DNA of 30,619 nt, taken from positions 1 to 30,619 of the forward strand of contig DITJ01000033.1 of NCBI GenBank assembly GCA_002422795.1. Direction: 5' to 3'. The translations under genes were made by a program, and so were the position numbers. Positions 22,784 to 30,619 of the stretch are shown in pieces. Every line of letters begins with the position of its first letter. The first letter of the stretch is position 1. The notes beneath the pieces are model-generated. The model ran no database searches and was not told where the DNA came from. It was given only the letters and a program-made list of their open reading frames with translations. This stretch comes from Alphaproteobacteria bacterium UBA6187 (GTDB lineage: Bacteria > Pseudomonadota > Alphaproteobacteria > Rickettsiales > UBA6187).

Positions 22784-24010
22784 ATGCCTTGGGACGAAAA
22801 AGGAAATGAAGGGAAGAACAATAACCCCTGGGGGCAGCCGCCACAGGCTCCAAGTAGCGGCAAGAAGCAGCCAGAGCAGCAGCCACAAAACCCTGATATA
22901 GAAAAAATATTTTTAAAGGGTCAGGAAAAAATCCAGAGCCTGCTTAAGAATATGAACAAAGGCACCGGCGGTGGAAATGATGGTGGAGATAAAGGCAATC
23001 CATTTAAAGGCGATTTTACCAATAAGGCCGTAATAATTGCGGTAGCTGCAATTATATTTGTGGTATGGATTTTATCAGGCATATACACTGTAAATACTAA
23101 AGAAGCCGGTGTTGTTATAAGATTCGGTAAGTATGTACGCACTTCAACTCCCGGCCTTAACTGGCACTGGCCTACCCCGATAGAAAAAGTAATAAAACTT
23201 AGCGTAACAGACCGTTACCGCACTGAAATAGGCGGCCGCAGCGAAAAAACTTCCTCCCGTAGCAAAAGCAGTGCAAAGGCAAGTGATGAATTATTAATGC
23301 TTACAGGGGATGAAAACCTTGTTGATGTAAATTTCGAGGTGCAGTGGCAGATTACCAATGCTGAAAAATTCCTATTTAATGTTTACGACCCACAGCTTAC
23401 GGTGCGAAATGCCGCAGAAAGTGCTATGCGCGAGATGATAGGCACAACTCCGCTTAGTGAGATACTTTCAGAAGGGCGCTCTATCTTGCAACAAAAAACC
23501 AAGGAGCTCTTGCAAAGCACCCTTGATTCTTATGGTGCCGGAATCAGTATTGAAACTATCAACATGCGCGGCGTTCCGCCTACCAGCTCAATTAAGGTGG
23601 ATAATATCATCACCGGGGATGATGGCGAGATGAAGTCGGAAACTATAAATACGACCGTTGACCAGGCATTTAAGGATGTGCAAGCGGCGATAATAAATAA
23701 GGAAGAGATAATCAACATGGCCATTGCCCGTGGCAATGAGGTTATACCTGAGGCGCGCGGCCAGGGACAAAAATTAATCCAGGAAGCGCAAGGATATAAA
23801 GAGCAGGTAATTGCCAAGGCTCAAGGTGAGGCAAACAGGTTTAATGCTGTTTATAATGAATACAAGAAATCCCAGGACGTTACAAAGAAACGTATGTATC
23901 TTGAAACCATGGAGCAGATTATGGAGGGCATGGATAAGATTATAATTGATGGCAAAAGCAATGGTGTACAGCCTTATATGCCATTAAAAGAATTGGGAGC
24001 AAAGCAATGA
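22784..24010 (+). CDS. hflK: HflK membrane protease modulator (SPFH family)
   Basis: HflK forms, with HflC, a large inner-membrane cage that controls the FtsH protease. The 408-residue protein has a Pro/Gly/Gln-rich cytoplasmic N-terminus (1-80), one membrane helix (about 82-101, VIIAVAAIIFVVWILSGIY), a SPFH/PHB domain (about 102-300) and a helical C-terminus rich in E/A/Q (AEAQGYKEQVIAKAQGEANRF). It overlaps hflC by 4 bp (ATGA), indicating coupling. The ATG at 22784 is preceded by AAAGAG. Confidence 0.93.
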   Translation: MPWDEKGNEGKNNNPWGQPPQAPSSGKKQPEQQPQNPDIEKIFLKGQEKIQSLLKNMNKGTGGGNDGGDKGNPFKGDFTNKAVIIAVAAIIFVVWILSGIYTVNTKEAGVVIRFGKYVRTSTPGLNWHWPTPIEKVIKLSVTDRYRTEIGGRSEKTSSRSKSSAKASDELLMLTGDENLVDVNFEVQWQITNAEKFLFNVYDPQLTVRNAAESAMREMIGTTPLSEILSEGRSILQQKTKELLQSTLDSYGAGISIETINMRGVPPTSSIKVDNIITGDDGEMKSETINTTVDQAFKDVQAAIINKEEIINMAIARGNEVIPEARGQGQKLIQEAQGYKEQVIAKAQGEANRFNAVYNEYKKSQDVTKKRMYLETMEQIMEGMDKIIIDGKSNGVQPYMPLKELGAKQ

Positions 24011-24924
24011 GATTTGATATAAACAAGATTTCCCCGAAACAAATTGGTATAGCTGCGTTTATTCTTGTTATACTGGCTTTTAACTCATTTTTTATAGTAG
24101 GGCAAACCGAGCAGGCATTGGTTATAGAATTCGGTCGTCCGGTAAAATTCAAAGATGGTGATAAGGAGGTGAGTTATATAAATACTCCCGGCCTTAAAAT
24201 GAAAGTTCCTTTTATCCAGAATGTTGCATTTTTTGATAACCGCATCCTTGACTTTGAAGCAACGGATAAGGAAATTTTTGATTCTGAAAAGAAAACCCTT
24301 ACCGTAAATGCCTTTGCAAAATATAAAATTGTAAACCCGCTCGCGTTTTATGAAAAAGTTACCGACATAAACGGGATTAACTCTAAGCTGGACAAGATAT
24401 TTGAAGCATCCTTGCGCGATACAATTGGTGAATATCCTTTAAAGGCGCTGCTTACTGATAAACGCCAGGAGATAATGCATAAAATCCAGGAAGGCGTAAG
24501 CACTAAAGTGGCGGATTTTGGTGTTGAGATAAAGGATGTAAGGATAGTGCGTGCCGATTTGCCGCGTGAAAATAGTGAAGCTATTTTCAAACGCATGTTT
24601 GCAGACAGGAACAAGGAAGCACGTGAATACCGCGCACAAGGTAACGAGCAATCCAAGGTGATAATTTCAACTGCAATGAAAGAATCAACAATAATCAAGG
24701 CAAATGCTGAAAAAGAGGCGCAAACAATCCGTGGTGAAGGTGATGCTACTGCAAGTAAAATCTTCTCTGATGCTTTCAGCAAAGATCCTGAATTCTATAA
24801 TTTTTACCGCTCTATGCAGGCATATAAGAAATCTATAAAGAAAGAAGATACACGTGCCTTCCTTTCACCAGATAGCGAGTTTATGAAATATTTCTGGGAT
24901 GAAGATGGAAGTAAAAAGAAGTAA
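24007..24924 (+). CDS. hflC: HflC membrane protease modulator (SPFH family)
   Basis: The 305-residue partner of HflK has an N-terminal membrane helix (about 14-32) and the SPFH domain with the conserved opening QTEQALVIEFGRPV. In the helical part, DRNKEAREYRAQGNEQSKVI and EKEAQTIRGEGDATA match HflC. The start codon lies within the last codons of hflK. A 7-bp repeat array begins directly at its stop codon, before the downstream protease gene. Confidence 0.94.
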   Translation: MRFDINKISPKQIGIAAFILVILAFNSFFIVGQTEQALVIEFGRPVKFKDGDKEVSYINTPGLKMKVPFIQNVAFFDNRILDFEATDKEIFDSEKKTLTVNAFAKYKIVNPLAFYEKVTDINGINSKLDKIFEASLRDTIGEYPLKALLTDKRQEIMHKIQEGVSTKVADFGVEIKDVRIVRADLPRENSEAIFKRMFADRNKEAREYRAQGNEQSKVIISTAMKESTIIKANAEKEAQTIRGEGDATASKIFSDAFSKDPEFYNFYRSMQAYKKSIKKEDTRAFLSPDSEFMKYFWDEDGSKKK

Positions 24925-25013
24925 TGGGTGATGGGGATGCAAGTGGTTAAGGAGTGCGCTGGTATATAATATCTTACCCATCACCTGTTACCCAACACCC
25001 ATCACCATTTTAT
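24924..25013. repeat. Inverted 7-bp repeat array between hflC and degP-like gene
   Basis: The right side is ACCCATC, ACCTGTT, ACCCAAC, ACCCATC followed by ACC (24973-25003). The left side (from 24924) contains the inverse TGGGTGA and related units. It has the same period of seven as the arrays at 11599, 12922 and 22669. It spans nearly the whole hflC to protease gap. Confidence 0.7.
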
Positions 25014-25029
25014 AAACAATGAGGGAAAT

Positions 25030-26514
25030 ATGGCTAAAATCATGATGAACCTGACAAAAACTTTTGTTGCTGCCGGTGTATTGCTGTGTGCAACTATTGC
25101 AGGTGCAAAAGAACCCCCGGCTTCATTTGCTGATCTTGTTGATAAGCTAACCCCTTCAGTTGTAAATGTATCTTCAACACAAACTGTTGAAGGCGCGGAT
25201 AACCAGCTTGAAGGCTTATTTTCCGACCAATTCCCCGAAGGCTCCCCATTTAAAGACCTTCCGGATATGCTTGAAAAATTTTATGGGCAGAAAGGATTGG
25301 ATTCAAGCCCGGTGCCAAGAAAGGCAACATCACTTGGTTCAGGATTTGTAATAGATCCAGATGGTTATATTGTTACCAATTACCATGTTATTGAGAAATC
25401 GGAGGAAATCACAGTAACATTCAGTGATGGAACTACCGCGAAAGCTAAAGTGATGGGAAAGGATTCTAAAACCGACCTTGCCCTTTTGAAAGTTGATACA
25501 AAGAAAAAGCTTCCCGCACTTGAATGGGCAGATTCAGAAAAGGCCCGCGTGGGTGATTGGGTTATGGCAATCGGCAACCCTTTTGGCCTCGGCGGTTCGG
25601 TATCTGTAGGAATTATTTCTGCAAGGGCGCGTGATATAAATTCAGGCCCGTTTGATGATTTTATCCAGACTGACGCGGCAATAAACCGTGGCAATTCCGG
25701 TGGGCCACTATTTAATATGGAAGGAAAGATTGTTGGCGTTAATGCCGCAATATTTTCTACATCAGGCGGTAATATCGGTATTGGCTTTGCCATTCCGGCA
25801 TCTATGTCCGCCCCTGTAATAAAGCAGTTAAAAGAGGAAGGGCGCACGCATCGCGGCTGGCTGGGCGTTAAAATCCAGACTGTAACTGCGGAAATTGCAG
25901 AAAGCCTTGGTCTTAAAGATGAGCAGGGTGCGCTTGTGCTTGATGTTACCAAAGACAGCCCTGCCGCAAAGGCAGGCGTGCTTGCAGGTGATATTATCAC
26001 CAGTTTTGATGGGCATGATGTGCAGACTATGCGTAAATTACCGCGAATAGTGGCCGATACAAAACCTGGCCGGAAAGTTCCTATGGAAATCTTACGCAAA
26101 AGCGAAAAGAAAACCCTTCTTGTAACCATTACTGAGTTAGAGGAGGATGAAGACACTAAAACCACTGAATCTTCTGCGCCAGAGAGTAAAAAAGAAGATG
26201 CTATTTCTGGCACCAGGAAAATCTATGGTATTGAGCTTGCGGCTCTGAATGCCGATTTAAAGAAAAAGTTCAATATAGATAGCGCATCCGGTGGCGTGGT
26301 TATTGTTAGCGTCGATAAAACCAGTGACGCAGCCCAGAAAGGCTTGCAGCGCGGTGATGTTATAACTGCGATTAACCAGGAAGATGTAAAAGACCTGCCC
26401 AAAGCTATCAGCCTTCTTGAAAAAGCAAAGGAAATGAAGCGCAAGTCTGTCCTTTTATTGGTAAGCAGGGCGGGTGATACCAGGTTTGTGGCGGTTAATA
26501 TAGAGGGTAAGTAG
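25030..26514 (+). CDS. degP: Periplasmic HtrA/DegP-like serine protease (Do family)
   Basis: This 494-residue exported protease and chaperone degrades misfolded envelope proteins. It has a signal peptide (1-26, cleavage near AGA), a trypsin-like domain (about 28-250) with catalytic H119 (TNYHV), D149 (KTDLALLK) and S223 (GNSGGP), and two PDZ domains (about 258-355 and 400-490, with GWLGV and GIEL starts). A Glu/Ser-rich linker separates the PDZ domains. The ATG has GAGGGAAAT upstream. The order hflK-hflC-htrA is known in alphaproteobacteria and supports joint action on membrane protein quality. Confidence 0.94.
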   Translation: MAKIMMNLTKTFVAAGVLLCATIAGAKEPPASFADLVDKLTPSVVNVSSTQTVEGADNQLEGLFSDQFPEGSPFKDLPDMLEKFYGQKGLDSSPVPRKATSLGSGFVIDPDGYIVTNYHVIEKSEEITVTFSDGTTAKAKVMGKDSKTDLALLKVDTKKKLPALEWADSEKARVGDWVMAIGNPFGLGGSVSVGIISARARDINSGPFDDFIQTDAAINRGNSGGPLFNMEGKIVGVNAAIFSTSGGNIGIGFAIPASMSAPVIKQLKEEGRTHRGWLGVKIQTVTAEIAESLGLKDEQGALVLDVTKDSPAAKAGVLAGDIITSFDGHDVQTMRKLPRIVADTKPGRKVPMEILRKSEKKTLLVTITELEEDEDTKTTESSAPESKKEDAISGTRKIYGIELAALNADLKKKFNIDSASGGVVIVSVDKTSDAAQKGLQRGDVITAINQEDVKDLPKAISLLEKAKEMKRKSVLLLVSRAGDTRFVAVNIEGK

Positions 26515-26818
26515 AAAAATTTAGACACTTAATAATTACCATTATACACCTAAACTGCGAATAGAGCACGTGTTCCCGCGAAAGAAGGGAATCCAGGAGA
26601 ATTATATCAAATATACAATTGGTTATGTATAGAAAAGAACTGGATCCCCGCCTGCGCGGGGACACGTGCCAGATAACAAAATAATGGAGAATTCTAAAGT
26701 AAAGTTACTAGTAAAGTTACTGTAGAGTTCTTCTGGGTTTCGAGGTGACAATTGCTAGAATCGGTAAAATATAAGCAAAAATCCTAGAATAATAGACATA
26801 AACATTCAGCAGGCATTA
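26515..26818. other. Intergenic stretch with a dispersed palindrome
   Basis: No gene is seen. It contains the palindrome at 26566-26669. The segment 26690-26818 is AT-rich with no structure I can identify and would have to hold the promoter of the following methyltransferase gene. Confidence 0.5.
26566..26669. repeat. 104-bp dispersed palindrome
   Basis: GCACGTGTTCCCGCG (26566-26580) is the inverse, with one mismatch, of CGCGGGGACACGTGC (26655-26669). Weaker pairing follows (GGAATCCAG with CTGGATCCC). The CCCGC and CGGGG blocks with a CTGGAT motif are typical of interspersed palindromes in alphaproteobacterial genomes. Confidence 0.75.
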
Positions 26819-28384
26819 ATGAAAACAAAAACCACATACGACGTAGTTCCATATTCAAGTTACCCATATCCTAACACCCACCCGGAAAGGCTTTACACAA
26901 TAGGTAAGCTTTTTGGAATGCAGCCTGTTAATTTCAAGAAATGTAAAGTGCTTGAACTTGGCTGTGCCAGCGGCGGGAATATAATTCCTTTTGCCACTAT
27001 GTTTCCTGAAAGTATATTTGTCGGCATTGATATTTCAGATGCGCAAGTAAAGCAGGGGCAAAAACATATTGAAGGGCTTGGTCTTTCCAATATCACCCTT
27101 AAAACTATGTCTATAACTGACATAAACGCAAAGCTTGGCAAATTTGATTATATCATAGTTCACGGTGTACTTTCCTGGGTTCCAAAGGATATTCAGGATA
27201 AAATCTTTTCGGTATTTGCAAAAAACCTTGCCAAGAATGGCATAGCATATGTCAGCTATAATAGCTTGCCAGGCTGGAATTCTATAAAAACTATCCGTGA
27301 CATGATGCTGTTCCATACCAGGGATTTTGAAAAATCAGAAGATAAAATCCGTGAAGCCAGGTTGTTACTAAAATTTATTAAGGAAGCTAATCCTGGCTCC
27401 AAGACGGCTTATATGCAAACTATAAATGACGAAATAGAATTGCTGGAAAGTAGTGAAGATGCGCATATATTATATGACCACATGGGAGAGTATAATGAAC
27501 CATTTTACTTCCACCAGATTGCGCAAAAGGCCAATGAAAATAAGCTGCAATATCTTGGTGACACTTCCATAGCAAGTATGTTCCCTGGAAATTTCCCGCA
27601 AGGAATTACAGAAACTCTTTCCAAAGCTTCCGGGGATGTTATAAAAACCGAGCAATATATTGATTTTATCAGGAACCGGCGCTTCCGCACCAGTCTTTTC
27701 TGCCATCAGGATATAGAATTAAACAGAAGCCTGGAGCCTAAGTGCCTTGAGGATTTTTATATACTGGCACAAATTAGTACAAATGAAGATTTAAGCAAAA
27801 TAGACCTTACAAGCCGCAAGGAAATTGCAGTGGAGTTTCGCGGCAATGTAAAATTTGCAAGCGCAAACCCTGCGGTAATTATTGCCTTAAGGATATTGAT
27901 AGAGCAAAAAGGCAAGCCTATTGCAACAAAAGAATTATTGAACAAAGTTTCAGAAATCTCTGGCCCTGCTGCAAATCAAGCGGTAATACAAAAAGTTATA
28001 TTAGAGCAGTTTTTAAGATTGGTTCTTGCCGATGCTATAAGTATATATTCATATCCTGGAAAATTTATTACTGAAATAACTGAGAAGCCAAAAGCTTCGG
28101 AGCTTGCAAGATACCAGGCGGCAAATAATACATGGATAACCAACCAGAAAGCCGAGCGCCGGAACGTTGACCTTTTTAACAGATTGCTTTTAGGGCACCT
28201 GGATGGCAATAATAATTTTGCCGATATATTGGAAAAAATGCTAAAACATGTGGAAAATAATGAGTTGGTTATAAATATAAATGGGAAAAAAGCTGTTGAT
28301 AGTAATCAGCTGCGTGAAGTTTTAAGGGTGATGATTAAAGAAAATATAGGAAATTTAGTTCCAAATGCGGTTTTGGTGGGGTAG
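26819..28384 (+). CDS. SAM-dependent methyltransferase with regulatory domain (PF10119 type)
   Basis: This 521-residue protein starts with a class I methyltransferase domain (about 25-170). Motif I is VLELGCASGG (44-53), and the acidic residue binding SAM ribose is D71 in VGIDIS. The middle part (about 215-300, DHMGEYNEPFYFHQIAQKANENKLQYLGD) matches the methyltransferase regulatory domain seen in such proteins. A C-terminal part (about 370-520) has predicted winged-helix-like segments. The substrate is unknown; rickettsial relatives include protein lysine methyltransferases, but that cannot be assumed here. The gene is followed after 3 bp by a lipoprotein hydrolase gene, so both are probably cotranscribed. 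Confidence 0.87.
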   Translation: MKTKTTYDVVPYSSYPYPNTHPERLYTIGKLFGMQPVNFKKCKVLELGCASGGNIIPFATMFPESIFVGIDISDAQVKQGQKHIEGLGLSNITLKTMSITDINAKLGKFDYIIVHGVLSWVPKDIQDKIFSVFAKNLAKNGIAYVSYNSLPGWNSIKTIRDMMLFHTRDFEKSEDKIREARLLLKFIKEANPGSKTAYMQTINDEIELLESSEDAHILYDHMGEYNEPFYFHQIAQKANENKLQYLGDTSIASMFPGNFPQGITETLSKASGDVIKTEQYIDFIRNRRFRTSLFCHQDIELNRSLEPKCLEDFYILAQISTNEDLSKIDLTSRKEIAVEFRGNVKFASANPAVIIALRILIEQKGKPIATKELLNKVSEISGPAANQAVIQKVILEQFLRLVLADAISIYSYPGKFITEITEKPKASELARYQAANNTWITNQKAERRNVDLFNRLLLGHLDGNNNFADILEKMLKHVENNELVININGKKAVDSNQLREVLRVMIKENIGNLVPNAVLVG

Positions 28385-28387
28385 AGG

Positions 28388-29245
28388 GTGTCATTAAATA
28401 GAAATATATTCCCGCTTATTTTGTTAATAGTACTGCTTACGGGCTGTGCTTCATTATCTACAAGGTCAAAAGATGCTGATACTATTGCTGCAAGCGCAGG
28501 AATGCAAAAGCAGGAAATTGATACCGGCAGTTTTATCCTCACAAGCTATTATAAAATAAACGATAAGAACGCGCCTGTTAATATTTATATTGAAGGGGAT
28601 GGTTTTGCCTGGGCATCTAAGCGGGAGCTTTCAGCCAACCCAACCCCGAAGAATGCATTTACATTGCAGCTTGCTGCAGAAGATCCTTCAAAAAATGTTA
28701 TATATATAGCCAGGCCCTGCCAATATACATCCTTTGAGAAAGATAAATTATGTGAGCCTAAATATTGGTCTGGCAGCAGGTTTGCGGAAATTGTGGTAGA
28801 TTCTGTAGATAAAGCAGTATCGCATTATGCAGCCATGCAGCCCAAGCCGGAGATAAATTTGGTTGGGTATTCGGGAGGGGCGGCTGTAGCTGTGTTTGTG
28901 GCGTCAAGAAGGAGTGATGTTGTAACACTTCGGACTATAGCCGGGAACCTTAATCATGACGCTGTTAACAGGTACCATAAAGTAGAATTTCTTCAGGATT
29001 CATTAAACCCTATTGACGTAGCCGGAAAACTTGCTAGTTTACCCCAATATCATTTTGCAGGTAGTGAAGATAAAATAATTCCTGTATCGGTGATTAAAGA
29101 ATTTGCTGAAAAAGCAGAACAAGGCCTCTCATGCGTGAAGGTTAGTTCTGTAAATGGGGCAACGCATTATTCAGGCTGGAAAGAACATTGGAAGGAGCTT
29201 TTAGCTCAGCCGGTTTCTTGTAAGCCCGTTTTAAGAAAATTATAA
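28388..29245 (+). CDS. Lipoprotein with alpha/beta hydrolase fold
   Basis: This 285-residue protein has a lipoprotein signal peptide with lipobox LLTGC (C20) and an alpha/beta hydrolase core. The nucleophile is S162 in VGYSGGAA, and the rest of the triad is plausibly D228 in AGSEDKIIP and H260 in ATHYSGW. It should be an envelope-anchored serine hydrolase; the substrate is unknown. The start is GTG at 28388, 3 bp after the upstream methyltransferase stop, with GGGGTAGAG before it. A parvulin gene follows after 16 bp, so the three genes may form one operon. Confidence 0.83.
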   Translation: MSLNRNIFPLILLIVLLTGCASLSTRSKDADTIAASAGMQKQEIDTGSFILTSYYKINDKNAPVNIYIEGDGFAWASKRELSANPTPKNAFTLQLAAEDPSKNVIYIARPCQYTSFEKDKLCEPKYWSGSRFAEIVVDSVDKAVSHYAAMQPKPEINLVGYSGGAAVAVFVASRRSDVVTLRTIAGNLNHDAVNRYHKVEFLQDSLNPIDVAGKLASLPQYHFAGSEDKIIPVSVIKEFAEKAEQGLSCVKVSSVNGATHYSGWKEHWKELLAQPVSCKPVLRKL

Positions 29246-29261
29246 AATAAAGGATGAAATA

Positions 29262-30233
29262 ATGAGTATGAGAAAAAAAACCGGCTTTCAAGTTAATAAG
29301 CAAACTATAATTGTGTCATCAGCCGTTGCTGCAATTATAGTTATTGCCCTGGGATTCAAATTCTTAGGTGCGGAAGATTCTGCAAAATTATATAATGATA
29401 GCCCGGTAATTGCTAAAGTGAACGGCCAGCCTGTTTACCAGCTTGAAGCAGATAATATCGTAAAGTCAATAGTTCCGCCAAGTGAAGGTAAACAACTTTT
29501 ATTTACTGACCTTGATGAGAAATCAAAAGCAATGGTGGTAAGGGAAATTGCCGCACAAAGGGCAATGGCTGATGAAGCTAAAGATAAAGGCCTTAAAGAA
29601 AGTGATGAAATTAAACGTAAAGTTTTTGAATATAAAAATAAACTTATAAGGGATGAGTTGTTATCCAAATTTGCAAATACTGAAATCAATCAGGAAAAAT
29701 TGCAGGCAAAATACGGTGAAATAGAAAAAGCAGTGAAAGGTAAGCCGCAATTAAAAGTAAGCCATATATTAGTTGGCTCTGAAAGTGAGGCCACTAACGC
29801 ATTAAACCTTTTGAAAAAAGAATCTTTTGCTAAAGTTGCCAAAGAAGTTTCACAGGATGGCGCAACTAAAGATCGTGGCGGCGATTTAGGCTACCTACTT
29901 ATCGGCACTATGGATCCTGATTTTGAAAAAGCTGCACTTACCCTTAAACAGGGTGAAACGTCAGGCCCTGTAAAATCAAAATTCGGCTGGCATATTATAA
30001 AGCTTGATGACAAAAGAATAGCAACGGTTCCTGCCTTTGAAGCCTTACAGGGCAGGATAGCCCAGGATATTTATAATGAATCTTTAAAGAAATATGCTGA
30101 TGATTTACTTGCAGATGTAAAAATTGAACTAGTAGCTTCTGAAGAAAAGAAAGAAGATGCCAAAACTGATAATGCAAAGCAAGATGTTAAGCCTGTAGAA
30201 ACTGAAGAAACTAAAGAAGAGCCTAAAGAATAA
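29262..30233 (+). CDS. Membrane-anchored parvulin-type peptidyl-prolyl isomerase
   Basis: This 323-residue protein speeds folding of proline-containing envelope proteins. A basic start and one membrane anchor (about 14-32) place the rest in the periplasm. A SurA-like N-domain (about 45-155) precedes the parvulin domain (about 161-250), with KVSHILV, SFAKVAKEVSQD, GGDLGYL and KFGWHIIKL. The C-terminal tail (from about 290) is Lys/Glu-rich and low complexity. The start ATG has AGGATG upstream. It ends the run with the methyltransferase and lipoprotein genes, followed by a terminator. Confidence 0.91.
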   Translation: MSMRKKTGFQVNKQTIIVSSAVAAIIVIALGFKFLGAEDSAKLYNDSPVIAKVNGQPVYQLEADNIVKSIVPPSEGKQLLFTDLDEKSKAMVVREIAAQRAMADEAKDKGLKESDEIKRKVFEYKNKLIRDELLSKFANTEINQEKLQAKYGEIEKAVKGKPQLKVSHILVGSESEATNALNLLKKESFAKVAKEVSQDGATKDRGGDLGYLLIGTMDPDFEKAALTLKQGETSGPVKSKFGWHIIKLDDKRIATVPAFEALQGRIAQDIYNESLKKYADDLLADVKIELVASEEKKEDAKTDNAKQDVKPVETEETKEEPKE

Positions 30234-30242
30234 TTAAAATAC

Positions 30243-30277
30243 AAAGAAAGCCCCTGTGAAAGCCGGGGCTTTCTTTT
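30243..30277 (+). terminator. Rho-independent terminator after the parvulin gene
   Basis: AAAGAAAGCCCC pairs with GGGGCTTTCTTT over a short loop and ends in T-rich sequence. It begins 9 bp after the parvulin stop codon. Confidence 0.9.
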
Positions 30278-30298
30278 ATTCAAACCAAATACATGACT

Positions 30299-30402
30299 AT
30301 AGCGTTTTCGCTTTTCAACAATCATAGAAAATCGAAGCGATGTGTAGTAAAACTACATGAGACTATGATTGCCGCATGATTATTGAAAATGAGAAGTGCT
30401 AT
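30299..30402. repeat. 104-bp nested palindrome overlapping a GNAT gene start
   Basis: Outer arms (ATAGC ... GCTAT, about 27 bp each with several mismatches), a middle CAATCATAG/CTATGATTG pair (30319-30327, 30363-30371) and an inner TGTAGT/ACTACA hairpin (30343-30357) are nested. The right arm contains the start codon and first nine codons of the following acetyltransferase frame. Confidence 0.7.
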
Positions 30403-30619
30403 ATTAAACAACGAGATAGTATAGTTATATCTGCGGCCGAGGAAAAAGACTTCCGGCAAATTCAAGAAATCTACACCCATTATGTTTTAAACGCCACCGC
30501 AACGTTTGAAGAAAGCCCGCCATCCCATGCAGAAATGCTTGCGCGGTGGAAAATCTCCACTGAAAAATCCTTACCCTATGTTGTCGCCCGAAATGGCGAA
30601 GAGATTATGGGCTATGCCT
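30376..30619 (+). CDS. GNAT-family N-acetyltransferase, partial (window end)
   Basis: Eighty-one codons are visible before the window ends. From about residue 16 the sequence (IVISAAEEKDFRQIQEIYTHYVLN, then TATFEESPPS) matches the start of phosphinothricin/methionine-sulfone acetyltransferases, which acetylate small amines using acetyl-CoA. The acetyl-CoA-binding loop lies past the window edge. The first 15 residues from the ATG at 30376 are not typical of the family and come partly from a palindromic repeat; a later start is possible but no good one is visible. Confidence 0.7.
   Translation, partial: MIIENEKCYIKQRDSIVISAAEEKDFRQIQEIYTHYVLNATATFEESPPSHAEMLARWKISTEKSLPYVVARNGEEIMGYA

Noticed and set aside
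25380..26213. Long open frame antisense to the DegP-like gene
   Set aside because: The protease on the plus strand has full catalytic and PDZ motifs. The antisense frame is a by-product of its codon use, with no domain or ribosome-binding site.

Overview
The window reads as chromosomal DNA of an AT-rich alphaproteobacterium. The best fit is a Rickettsiales- or Holosporales-like lineage, judged from a compact ProRS without a large insertion domain, proS next to lolCD and a DUF1467 gene, rpsB-tsf, hflK-hflC-htrA, a methyltransferase with the PF10119 regulatory domain, an ankyrin-repeat protein and many dispersed palindromes. No species is named because the sequence alone does not settle it.

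Layout. Bases 1-1900 hold the end of a 23S rRNA gene, a 5S rRNA gene with its terminator, an ankyrin-repeat gene, and then a second spacer-5S-terminator copy exactly 1333 bp downstream. Bases 1890-3650 are an accessory patch: an XRE regulator and a PD-(D/E)XK nuclease-like protein form a minus-strand pair, with a perfect 16-bp palindrome in front of it and a divergent small lipoprotein. An MFS transporter (3778-5274) and a palindrome-rich gene-free stretch follow. Bases 5742-8762 (minus) carry an OmpA-domain protein, a small secreted protein, an M23 endopeptidase and pgsA, all envelope functions. Bases 9011-13258 (minus) run DUF1467, proS, mntA, hepT, lolC, lolD; the MntA/HepT toxin-antitoxin pair sits inside what is otherwise a housekeeping cluster.

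Bases 13259-14600 are a decayed accessory zone with two small uncertain genes, a truncated Fic-family start, a duplicated 35-bp segment and a strong hairpin. A DMT permease (14597-15478) converges on a pilus secretin and a prepilin peptidase (15546-18352). Upstream of the peptidase is the tail of an IS982-like transposase. tsf and rpsB follow on the minus strand, with a structured leader before rpsB and two large palindromic elements further upstream. mrp (minus) and hflK-hflC-degP-like protease (plus) are divergent. The last part carries a regulatory-domain methyltransferase, a lipoprotein alpha/beta hydrolase, a membrane-anchored parvulin isomerase with a clear terminator, and the first 81 codons of a GNAT acetyltransferase.

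The most unusual pattern is a set of four intergenic arrays built from degenerate 7-bp units (11599-11634, 12922-13010, 22669-22766, 24924-25013). Each has a different unit sequence but the same period; three are folded into inverted repeats, and all lie close against gene boundaries. The other strong leads are the XRE/nuclease pair, the TA pair inside the proS-lolCD cluster, an Mrp protein lacking the usual CxxC iron-sulfur ligands, and the ankyrin gene between two 5S copies.
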